Assembly: GCA_035628035.1 (NCBI GenBank)
Contig: DASPKS010000076.1
Location: forward strand, 1 to 14,882
Length of the DNA: 14,882 nucleotides
DNA from: DASPKS01 sp035628035
GTDB lineage: Bacteria > Bacteroidota > Rhodothermia > Rhodothermales > Rubricoccaceae
Reading direction: 5' to 3'
Shown here: one piece after another, positions 6,549 through 13,035 of the stretch
How the letters are laid out: each line of letters opens with the position of its first letter
Position numbering within the stretch: position 1 is the stretch's first letter
Position numbers and translations under genes: made by a program
The notes under the pieces: model-generated
What the model saw: the letters and a program-made list of their open reading frames with translations, nothing else
Databases searched by the model: none
Told to the model about the DNA's origin: nothing

Positions 6549-8492
6549 ATGATGCTGCGCCCCGACTACCTCCCCATCGAGGACTACGGGCTCGTCGGCA
6601 ACATGCGCACGGCCGCGCTCGTCGGGAAGAACGGCTCGGTCGACTGGCTCTGCCTCCCTCACTTCGACTCCCCCAGCGTCTTCGGCGCCCTCCTCGATGC
6701 CGAAAAGGGCGGGCGCTTCGAGGTGGCGCCCGCCGGCAACGGCTACCGCACCCGCCAGGTGTACTGGCCCGACACCAACGTGCTCGTCACCCGCTTCGCC
6801 GGGCCCGACGGCGCCGCCGAGGTGATCGACTACATGCCCGTTGGGGCGGACCTGAGGGAGGGCGGCTACCACCGGCTCATCCGCCGCGTGGAGGTGCTAC
6901 GGGGAGCGGTCGAGGTCCGGATGCGGTGCGCGCCGGCGTTCAGCTACGCGCGGCAGCGGCACACCGTCGAGCTGGTTGACGGGGCTGCCGTGTTCGAGGC
7001 GGAAGACGGGATGGCCCTCGCGCTCACCAGCACGTTCCCCCTCGTGCAAGAGGGCGAGGCCGTGGCGGCGCGCTGCCCCATGCGCGCGGGCGACACGGCC
7101 ACGTTCGTCGTCCGCCTCCTCGCGCCGGACGAGCGCGCGCCCGAACCGCTCACGGCCGAGGAGGAAGAGCGGCTCCGCCGCAACACCATCGCGTTCTGGC
7201 GGTCGTGGCTCGAGAAGTGCACCTACACCGGGCGGTGGCGCGAGGCCGTCCGCCGGTCCGCGCTCGTCCTCAAGCTGCTCACGTTCGAGCCCACCGGCGC
7301 CATCGTCGCCGCGCCGACGACGAGCCTCCCCGAGTACATCGGCGGCGCGCGGAACTGGGACTACCGCTACGCCTGGATCCGCGACGCGGCCTTCACGCTC
7401 TACGGGCTCCTCCGCATCGGGTTCACCGAGGAGGTGCGCGCCTTCATCGGGTGGCTCCAGAGCCGGTGCGAGGCGGCGCCCGACCCCAGCGGGCCGGCCG
7501 GCCCCCTCCAGATCGTCTACGGCATCGACGGCCGCCGCGACCTCACCGAGCGGACGCTCGACCACCTCGACGGCTACCGCGGCTCGCGCCCCGTCCGCAT
7601 CGGCAACGGCGCCGCCGGCCAGATCCAGCTCGACATCTACGGCGAGCTCCTCGACGCCATCTACCTCTACGACAAGTACGGGACCCCGGTCACGTACGAC
7701 TTCTGGCGCGAGCTCGTCCGCTACCTCGACTGGGTGTGCGCGCACTGGGAGGTGGAGGACGAGGGGATCTGGGAGGTGCGCGGGCCGAAGCAGCAGTTCG
7801 TCTACTCGAAGCTGATGAGCTGGGTCGCGCTCGACCGCGGCCTCCGCCTCGCGCAGAAGCGGAGCCTCCCCGCCCCGCGCGCGCGCTGGCTCGACGTGCG
7901 CGACCGCATCTTCGAGCGGATCCTCAAAGAGGGGTGGAGCGAGGAGCGCCAGGCGTTCGTGCAGGCGTTCGGCGGCACCGCCCTCGACGCGAGCAACCTC
8001 CTCATGCCGCTCGTGTTCTTCCTCGGCCCGAACGACCCCCGCGTCCTCGCCACCCTCGACGCCACGCTGAAGACGCCCGAGGAGGGCGGGCTCACCTACG
8101 ACTGCCTCGTGTGGCGGTACAACCTGAGCGAGGTGGACGACGGCGTCGAGGGGGAGCGCGAGGGGGCGTTCAACCTCTGCACGTTCTGGCTCGTTGAGGC
8201 GCTCGCGCGGGCCGGCCGGACCGAGCCGGAGCGGCTCGAACGCGCCTACGTCCTCTTCGAGAAGATGCTCGGCTACAGCAACCACCTCGGGCTGTTCGCC
8301 GAGCAGACGGGGCTGAGCGGGCAGGCGCGCGGCAACTTCCCCCAGGCGTTCAGCCACCTCGGGCTGATCTCGGCCGCCTTCAACCTCGACCGCGCGCTCG
8401 GAGGGCACGGTCCCATCCCGGGGCCGGGCCGCCCCGGCGCTGCCGTGACGCTCCCCCCGCTCACGGCCCAGGCCGCGGAGCGGGTTCGCTGA
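6549..8492 (+). CDS. GH15 glucan hydrolase (trehalase- or glucoamylase-like)
   Basis: The 647-residue protein has the layout of bacterial GH15 enzymes: an N-terminal beta-sandwich (about 1-230, opening YLPIEDYGLVGNMRTAALVG) and an (alpha/alpha)6 barrel (about 240-620). Barrel motifs are RNWDYRYAWIRDAAF (about 267-281), DEGIWEVRG containing E405 as likely general acid, CTFWLVEALARAGR (about 544-557), and LFAEQ with E585 as likely general base, followed by GNFPQAFSHLGLI. GH15 includes inverting glucoamylases, glucodextranases and the mycobacterial trehalases. It has no signal peptide, so it should be cytoplasmic. Starting 51 bases after otsB it is probably in the same operon, which makes trehalose or a related glucoside the best substrate guess. 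That guess rests on context, not on specificity residues. ATG 6549 and ATG 6552 are both possible starts. Confidence 0.92.
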   Translation: MMLRPDYLPIEDYGLVGNMRTAALVGKNGSVDWLCLPHFDSPSVFGALLDAEKGGRFEVAPAGNGYRTRQVYWPDTNVLVTRFAGPDGAAEVIDYMPVGADLREGGYHRLIRRVEVLRGAVEVRMRCAPAFSYARQRHTVELVDGAAVFEAEDGMALALTSTFPLVQEGEAVAARCPMRAGDTATFVVRLLAPDERAPEPLTAEEEERLRRNTIAFWRSWLEKCTYTGRWREAVRRSALVLKLLTFEPTGAIVAAPTTSLPEYIGGARNWDYRYAWIRDAAFTLYGLLRIGFTEEVRAFIGWLQSRCEAAPDPSGPAGPLQIVYGIDGRRDLTERTLDHLDGYRGSRPVRIGNGAAGQIQLDIYGELLDAIYLYDKYGTPVTYDFWRELVRYLDWVCAHWEVEDEGIWEVRGPKQQFVYSKLMSWVALDRGLRLAQKRSLPAPRARWLDVRDRIFERILKEGWSEERQAFVQAFGGTALDASNLLMPLVFFLGPNDPRVLATLDATLKTPEEGGLTYDCLVWRYNLSEVDDGVEGEREGAFNLCTFWLVEALARAGRTEPERLERAYVLFEKMLGYSNHLGLFAEQTGLSGQARGNFPQAFSHLGLISAAFNLDRALGGHGPIPGPGRPGAAVTLPPLTAQAAERVR

Positions 8493-8504
8493 CGCGAACA
8501 CCCG

Positions 8505-8543
8505 GAAACAAAAAACCCGGCCCGCCGGGAGAGGCGGGCCGGG
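8505..8543 (-). terminator. Intrinsic terminator for the lipoprotein gene, shared with the GH15 gene
   Basis: A perfect 11-bp GC stem pairs 8516-8526 with 8533-8543 around the loop GGGAGA. On the - strand the hairpin is followed by TTTTTTG then TTT (8515-8506), a textbook terminator for the lipoprotein gene ending at 8565. Seen from the + strand it lies 23 bases after the GH15 stop and can act as the end of that operon too, although without a T tract on that side. Confidence 0.88.
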
Positions 8544-8564
8544 CCAGGGTCAGGCTCCGCGCCG

Positions 8565-8804
8565 TCAGGGAGCGGGGGTCTCGGTCCCCGTGCCGCCGGT
8601 GCCCATGGTGTCGGTGCCCATGCCGCCGGTGCCCATGGTGTCGGTGCCCATGCCCATGGTGTCGGCCGGCATCGGCATCGGCTCCGGCATCGGGGCCGGC
8701 TCCATGACGGTGGTCGTGTCCGCGTCGTCGATGGCGGTGTCGTCATCCGACGTGCACGCGGAGAGCCCAGTCGCCACGAGGGCGATGAGGAGGAACTTCT
8801 TCAT
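8565..8804 (-). CDS. Small Met-rich lipoprotein with tandem repeats
   Basis: The 79-residue protein begins MKKFLLIALVATGLSAC, a lipoprotein signal peptide with lipobox LSAC, so the mature chain starts at C17 and should be anchored in the envelope. The mature 63 residues start with an acidic stretch (TSDDDTAIDDAD) and continue with a Pro/Met-rich part (MEPAPMPEPMPMP) and imperfect repeats of GMGTDTMGTG; nine of the 63 residues are Met. No domain is recognised. The frame is open 69 codons further upstream, but the ATG at 8804 gives a perfect lipoprotein signal and is chosen. A strong terminator follows. Met-rich periplasmic segments can bind copper, but without His or Cys ligands that is speculation; a disordered spacer or surface lipoprotein is the simpler view. 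Confidence 0.82.
   Translation of the reverse strand: MKKFLLIALVATGLSACTSDDDTAIDDADTTTVMEPAPMPEPMPMPADTMGMGTDTMGTGGMGTDTMGTGGTGTETPAP
8591..8650. repeat. Two exact tandem 30-bp repeats inside the lipoprotein gene
   Basis: Bases 8591-8620 and 8621-8650 are identical, and flanking bases (8581-8590 and 8651-8660) continue the pattern with mismatches. Because 30 is a multiple of three, each copy codes for one ten-residue unit (GMGTDTMGTG in the protein) and copy-number change keeps the frame. This is a minisatellite-type repeat prone to slippage. Confidence 0.9.
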
Positions 8805-8938
8805 GGCTGAAGGTGCCCCGAGGGGCGGGTGAGGCCGCCGAGGCGGCCAGGTGGGGGTGATTGACGCGGAACAGGAGAGGCCCAGGGGGCTTCTCCCGTT
8901 CGGGGCGGTAATATGCGCTAGGCGACGGCCGGTTGCAT

Positions 8939-8966
8939 GGGGCCTCGCAAAATTCGCCGAGGCCCC
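8939..8966. other. Hairpin and AT-rich patch in the divergent lipoprotein/tgt intergenic region
   Basis: The 239 bases between the divergent lipoprotein and tgt genes hold a 9-bp inverted repeat (8939-8947 with 8958-8966, loop CAAAATTCGC), a small CGCT-GAAA-AGCG hairpin (8983-8994), and an AT-rich TAATAT (8909-8914) that could be a -10 box in either direction. I see no clear -35 box and no known riboswitch fold. A lone GGAACC at 8978-8983 lacks the partner GTAC. Confidence 0.4.
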
Positions 8967-9043
8967 CCTAACCCCCTGGAACCGCTGAAAAGCGACCCTG
9001 CGGGAAGGCAACCGGGGTCCCCCCCTTACCCCACCCCTCTCCG

Positions 9044-10168
9044 TTGACGTTCACCCTGCACGCCGAGGACGGCCGCGCCCGCGCCGGCGTGGTGACGACG
9101 GCGCACGGCCCCATCGAGACGCCCGCGTTCATGCCGGTCGGGACGACGGGCAGCGTGAAGGCCGTCGCGCCGCGCGCGCTGCGGGATGACGTGGGCGCGC
9201 AGGTCCTCCTCGGCAACACGTACCACCTCTACCTCCGCCCCGGCGTCGACGTGCTGCGTGCGGCCGGCGGCCTCCACCCCTTCATGGGATGGGACGGCCC
9301 CATCCTCACCGACTCTGGAGGGTTCCAGGTGTTCTCCCTCACCGGCCTCCGCACGCTCACCGAGGAGGGCGTCCGCTTCCAGAGCCACCTCGACGGGTCG
9401 TACCACGCGTTCACCCCGGAGGCCGTCATCGACATCCAGCGCGCCGTCGGCTCGGACGTCATGATGGTGCTCGACGAGTGCCCGCCTGCCGATGTGCCGG
9501 AGGCCTACGCGCGCGAGTCGAACGCGCGTACGGTGCGGTGGGCCCAGCGGTGCTTCGCGCACTTCCACGCGACGGAGCCGCTCTACGGCCACCAGCAAGC
9601 GCTCTTCCCCATCGTGCAGGGCGCGGTTTATCCCGCCGTCCGCCGTGAGAGCGCGTTGGCCCTCCTCGACCTAGACGCGCCGGGGTACGCCATCGGCGGC
9701 CTCTCCGTCGGCGAGGCGGCCGAGGTGATGTACGACATCGTGGAGGTCTGCACCGAGGTCCTCCCGCGCGAGCGCCCGCGCTACCTCATGGGCGTGGGCA
9801 CGCCGGCCAACCTCATCGAGAACGTCGCGCGGGGGATCGACCTGTTCGACTGCGTGATGCCGACGCGGAACGCCCGCAACGGCACCCTCTTCACCACCGA
9901 GGGCGTCGTCAACATCCGCAACGCGAAGTGGAAGACGTGCTTCGAGCCGCTCGACCCCGGGCTCGACCACTACCACGCGCAGGCGTTCTCGAAGGCGTAC
10001 CTCCGCCACCTCACCCTCGCCGATGAGCCGCTGTTCATGGAGATCGCCTCGGTGCAGAACCTCGCGTTCTACGGGTGGCTCATGCGGCAGCTACGCGTGG
10101 CCATCCTGGAGGGACGGTTCGACGCGTGGCGCGCGACGTGGCTCGACCGCGTGCAGCGGCGGCTGTAA
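9044..10168 (+). CDS. tgt: tRNA-guanine transglycosylase, TTG start, zinc ligands missing
   Basis: The 374-residue enzyme exchanges G34 of GUN-anticodon tRNAs for a queuine precursor during queuosine synthesis. The TIM-barrel core is well conserved: ETPAFMPVGT (25-34), the DSGGFQVFSL motif with D90, DECPP (144-148), GGLSVGE (218-224), and DCVMPTRNARNG with the presumed nucleophile D269. The start is a TTG at 9044: no ATG is available nearby, the family N-terminus begins there, and CCCCTCTCCG lies directly before it. The usual zinc site (C-x-C-x2-C and a later His) is gone: aligned without gaps on DPECDCYTC of E. coli, this protein has DPGLDHYHA (304-312), so the three Cys are L307, H309 and A312. 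The conserved His of IHNL is Q338. The cysteines are, as I recall, also missing in Bacteroidota enzymes, so this is likely a lineage trait rather than damage. Confidence 0.95.
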   Translation: MTFTLHAEDGRARAGVVTTAHGPIETPAFMPVGTTGSVKAVAPRALRDDVGAQVLLGNTYHLYLRPGVDVLRAAGGLHPFMGWDGPILTDSGGFQVFSLTGLRTLTEEGVRFQSHLDGSYHAFTPEAVIDIQRAVGSDVMMVLDECPPADVPEAYARESNARTVRWAQRCFAHFHATEPLYGHQQALFPIVQGAVYPAVRRESALALLDLDAPGYAIGGLSVGEAAEVMYDIVEVCTEVLPRERPRYLMGVGTPANLIENVARGIDLFDCVMPTRNARNGTLFTTEGVVNIRNAKWKTCFEPLDPGLDHYHAQAFSKAYLRHLTLADEPLFMEIASVQNLAFYGWLMRQLRVAILEGRFDAWRATWLDRVQRRL

Positions 10169-10174
10169 CGGAGA

Positions 10175-10205
10175 GGGCCGGGCCCTCGTGAGGAGAGCCC
10201 GGCCC
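10175..10205. terminator. Hairpin between convergent tgt and CHRD genes
   Basis: GGGCCGGGC (10175-10183) pairs perfectly with GCCCGGCCC (10197-10205). Inside the loop, CCTC (10184-10187) can pair with GAGG (10190-10193), lengthening the hairpin. It starts 7 bases after the tgt stop and lies 25 bases beyond the stop of the convergent gene, so it can serve both. There is no T tract. Confidence 0.65.
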
Positions 10206-10229
10206 CCGAACGCGGGTGGTCCTGTCCCT

Positions 10230-11546
10230 CTACTTGACGAGGGCCACCGAGCGCGTGAAGGTCCGTCCGCCCGCTTCGAGGCGAACGAAGTAGAGCCCGC
10301 TCGGCAGGTCCGCCGCGTCGAAGGCGACCGTGAAGGTGCCCGCCGCTTGGGGGCCGTCGAGGAGCACGCGGACTTCGCGGCCGAGCGCGTCGTAGACGGC
10401 CAGCCGCGCCGGCCCCGCCTCCGCCGTGGTGTAGCGGAGGGTGGTGGTCGGGTTGAAGGGGTTCGGGTACGCCGCCGCGAGCGCGTAGCCCGGCGGCGTT
10501 TCCGGCGCGGGTTCCGATGCAACCGGCGTAGCGTTCCCGGAGCCCGGCGTGTCCTGGCCGCCGGCTGGATCGAATGGGCCGATCGTCCAAGCGCCGGTGT
10601 CGCCATGACGGAAGATGTGGCCGGGCGGGAAGGACCCGTCCGGACCGACGTCCTCGAACCCGAGGAAAGCGCCGTACGCGAGGTCCGTCGAGTCGTCGGC
10701 CAGCCCGACGGCGTCGACGACGGACCCCCACGGCATCACGTCGAGGTCCCCGTCGTCGTCGGTGTCGAGGTCCTGCCCGTCCGTGCCGGTGAACCCCTGC
10801 ACGAGGAGGTGCGTGACGGACTCGGAGTTCTCGAAGTTGATGTTCGTGACGAGGTCGGGCGTCGGGCCGAGGGTGAACGTGGCCTCCGCGGCGAGGAAGT
10901 ACCCGTCGCCCGGGATGGTCGAGCCGGCGAGGTCGGTCACTTCCTCGATCACGCCGACGCCGCCGGCGGACGCGTCGCCGATCACGAGGTACGTGTAGCC
11001 GGCGAGCGAGGTGCCGGGTGGGCCGGCCAGCTCGAAGTACTCGTCGTTGTCGGTGCTCGGCTGATCCACGCGGATCTCCGAGAGGACCACGCTCGCGCGG
11101 AGCTGGTCGCGGATCTCGCCGGGCGGGAACGCGCCGGAGTGGACGTTGACGTAGTAGTTCCCCGCCAGGAGCACCGAGAGCTGGGTCGGCGTGAGCGTGA
11201 ACGTGTTGCTCGCCGGGAGGAACCGGCCGCCACGCTGGTCGCCATCGAGCGTCGGCGCGAGGGGGAAGACGACGGGGCCGGACACCCCCGGGGGGCCCTC
11301 GTGGATGTGGGAGGCGGTGTAGTTCGCCTGGAGGCCGCGGAAGCGACCCGTGAGGGTGAGCTGGAGCCCGTCGAGGTAGCCGAAGGCGTAGCCGCTGGCC
11401 GTCGAGCCGTTGGGCGGCACCTCGTTGGCGCCGGAGAGGACGGCGCGGAAGAAGGGCGGGTTGGTCCCGGCTGGCTGCGCGGCCACCAGCCAGGGGGCGA
11501 GGAGGAGCGCGCCGGCAAGGGCGGTGCGGGCGGTAACGAAGCGCAT
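10230..11546 (-). CDS. Secreted CHRD-domain protein with lamin-tail-like region and T9SS sorting domain
   Basis: The 438-residue protein has a signal peptide (about 1-23, cleaved near VAAQ). A CHRD domain follows (about 33-148), recognisable by AVLSGANEVPP, HIHEGPPGVSGPVV and NYYVNVHSGAFPPGEIRDQL. The next region (about 153-325) resembles a lamin-tail (LTD) fold: VLSEIRVDQPSTDNDEYFEL, then SLAGYTYLVIGD and TIPGDGYFLAA. It contains an acidic DLDTDDDGDLD loop (259-269) that may bind calcium. A Pro/Glu linker (about 335-353) leads to a C-terminal type IX sorting domain (about 354-438), with YPNPFNPTTTLRY, VYDALGREVRVL and LPSGLYFVRLEAGG. The protein should therefore cross the outer membrane by T9SS and end at the surface or outside. 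CHRD function in bacteria is unknown. The gene stands alone, 30 bases after a GGAACC-N18-GTAC element. The LTD assignment is less sure than the other two domains. Confidence 0.88.
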   Translation of the reverse strand: MRFVTARTALAGALLLAPWLVAAQPAGTNPPFFRAVLSGANEVPPNGSTASGYAFGYLDGLQLTLTGRFRGLQANYTASHIHEGPPGVSGPVVFPLAPTLDGDQRGGRFLPASNTFTLTPTQLSVLLAGNYYVNVHSGAFPPGEIRDQLRASVVLSEIRVDQPSTDNDEYFELAGPPGTSLAGYTYLVIGDASAGGVGVIEEVTDLAGSTIPGDGYFLAAEATFTLGPTPDLVTNINFENSESVTHLLVQGFTGTDGQDLDTDDDGDLDVMPWGSVVDAVGLADDSTDLAYGAFLGFEDVGPDGSFPPGHIFRHGDTGAWTIGPFDPAGGQDTPGSGNATPVASEPAPETPPGYALAAAYPNPFNPTTTLRYTTAEAGPARLAVYDALGREVRVLLDGPQAAGTFTVAFDAADLPSGLYFVRLEAGGRTFTRSVALVK

Positions 11547-11576
11547 GGGAGGGAGGCGTAGGAGGACGGGGTGGTC

Positions 11577-11604
11577 GTACCCTGCCGATCAGGGCAGCGG
11601 TTCC
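11577..11604 (-). promoter_or_regulatory. Promoter-like element GGAACC-N18-GTAC before the CHRD gene
   Basis: On the - strand GGAACC (11604-11599) is followed after 18 bases by GTAC (11580-11577), 30 bases before the ATG at 11546. The spacer contains a CTGCC/GGCAG dyad. It is the third exact GGAACC/GTAC pair in the window at this distance from a start codon. Confidence 0.5.
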
Positions 11605-11682
11605 GGAGGGCACATTACGCCACGTCGGTCCTTCGCTCAGCCCGTCGGGCCCGCGCCTCCACAGCCTCTTCGCCGGCCTGGG

Positions 11683-11709
11683 GCAACCGCGCCCGGTATC
11701 GCGGGGTAT
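11683..11709 (+). promoter_or_regulatory. Weaker promoter-like element GCAACC-N17-GTAT before ispH
   Basis: GCAACC (11683-11688) is followed after 17 bases by GTAT (11706-11709), 26 bases before the chosen ispH ATG at 11736. It differs from the GGAACC/GTAC pairs by one base in each half but keeps their spacing and distance to the start. If it is the promoter, it rules out the longer ispH reading from 11571. Confidence 0.32.
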
Positions 11710-11735
11710 CCTCCCGCAAACGCCTGCTGCCCCGG

Positions 11736-12986
11736 ATGCGCCAGTTCGAGGTCCCCGTCTTCTACCGCAGCCCCATCATCGCCCGCGTCAAGGAGGCGCG
11801 GCGGGGCGCCGACCCACGCAAGCGGGACCTCACGCCGAGCGTGCTCGACTTCGGCCCGGTCCGGTTCAAGATCGGCCGCCACTTCGGGTTCTGCTACGGC
11901 GTCGAGAACGCCATCGAGATCGCCTACCGCGCCCTCGAGGAGCACCCCGACAAGGCCGCCGGCGGGCGGATCTTCCTCCTCTCGGAGATGATCCACAACC
12001 CCCACGTCAACGACGACCTCCAGCGGCGGGGCATCCGGTTCCTCCGGACGACGGCCGGCGAGCAGCTCATCCCCTTCGACGAGCTCCGCCCCGACGACGT
12101 CGTGATCATCCCGGCGTTCGGGACGACCCGCGAGATCGAGGCCGAGCTCGCCGCGCGGGGGCTCTCCCCGGCCACCTACGACACCACGTGCCCCTTCGTC
12201 GAGCGCGTGTGGAAGAAGAGCGCGCAGATCGGGCAGAAGGCGTACACCGTCGTCGTCCACGGGAAGCGGTACCACGAGGAGACGCGGGCCACGTTCAGCC
12301 GCGCGCAGCAGCACGCCCCCGTCGTCGTCGTCCGCGACATGGCCGAGGCCGACGACCTCGCCGCCGTCATCACGGGAGAAAAAGACGCCGCGTTCTTCTA
12401 CGCGCGGTTCGCCGATCGCTTCTCCGAAGGCTTCGACCCCGCGCGCGACCTCACGCGGATCGGCGTCGTCAACCAGACGACGATGCTCGCCACCGAGACG
12501 GCCGCCATCGCCGCGCGCCTCCGCGACGCCATCGTGGCCCGCTACGGCGAGGGCGACGTGGACGCCCACTTCGCCGACACCGCCGACACCCTCTGCTACG
12601 CGACGAAGGAGAACCAGGACGCCACGCAGGCGCTCATCGCCGACGGGGCCGACCTCGCCCTCGTCGTCGGCGGGTACAACTCCTCGAACACGAGCCACCT
12701 CGTGGAGCTGTGCGAGGCCGCGATGCCGACGTACTTCGTCGCCGACGCCGCGAAGCTCGTCAGCCCCGACGAGATCCATCACTTCGACTGGCACGCAAAG
12801 GAGGAGCGCATCACGCGGGGCTGGCTCCCCTCCGGCCTCGGCCGCCCGCTCGACATCCTCCTCACCGCCGGCGCCTCGTGCCCCGACGCCCTCCTCGACG
12901 AGGTGATCCGCCGCGTGCTCGGGTGGCTCCCCGACGCGCGGCCCGTAGACGACGCGCTCGCCCCGTTCGCCGCCGAGGCGGCCTGA
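11736..12986 (+). CDS. ispH: 4-hydroxy-3-methylbut-2-enyl diphosphate reductase, long form
   Basis: The 416-residue cytoplasmic iron-sulfur enzyme catalyses the last step of the MEP pathway, reducing HMBPP to IPP and DMAPP. Cluster ligands are C53 (FGFCYGVENA), C152 (TTCPFVERVW) and C287 (DTLCYATKENQDAT). Other conserved segments are MIHNPHVNDDL with H87, VVHGKRYHEETRATF, GVVNQTTML, VGGYNSSNTSHL and GASCPDALLDEV. At over 400 residues with ENQDAT after the third Cys, it belongs to the long form, like plant and cyanobacterial enzymes, rather than the roughly 315-residue E. coli form. The frame is open 55 codons upstream, but that part is basic and low-complexity. MRQFEVPVFYRS from ATG 11736 looks like the family start and is preceded by a promoter-like element. 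The methyltransferase gene follows after 49 bases. Confidence 0.95.
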   Translation: MRQFEVPVFYRSPIIARVKEARRGADPRKRDLTPSVLDFGPVRFKIGRHFGFCYGVENAIEIAYRALEEHPDKAAGGRIFLLSEMIHNPHVNDDLQRRGIRFLRTTAGEQLIPFDELRPDDVVIIPAFGTTREIEAELAARGLSPATYDTTCPFVERVWKKSAQIGQKAYTVVVHGKRYHEETRATFSRAQQHAPVVVVRDMAEADDLAAVITGEKDAAFFYARFADRFSEGFDPARDLTRIGVVNQTTMLATETAAIAARLRDAIVARYGEGDVDAHFADTADTLCYATKENQDATQALIADGADLALVVGGYNSSNTSHLVELCEAAMPTYFVADAAKLVSPDEIHHFDWHAKEERITRGWLPSGLGRPLDILLTAGASCPDALLDEVIRRVLGWLPDARPVDDALAPFAAEAA

Positions 12987-13035
12987 GGGAACCGGCGGCG
13001 GGATACCTTCTCCCTGCCCCTCTCCGTACGCCTCG

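Noticed and set aside
8581..8668. CRISPR-like repeats
   Set aside because: The 30-bp units are directly adjacent without spacers and lie in frame inside a lipoprotein gene.
8978..8983. GGAACC before tgt as another copy of the promoter-like element
   Set aside because: No GTAC or GTAT follows at 16-18 bases; the sequence there is GGGAAGG.
8939..9043. preQ1 riboswitch before tgt
   Set aside because: There are hairpins, but no A-rich tail or pseudoknot arrangement of a class I preQ1 aptamer, and the gene uses preQ1 rather than making it. The hairpins are recorded only as structure.
10069..11613. 514-codon antisense-frame reading overlapping the CHRD gene and the end of tgt
   Set aside because: It is a Pro/Arg-rich shadow in a different frame of the same strand region; the CHRD frame has a signal peptide and recognised domains.
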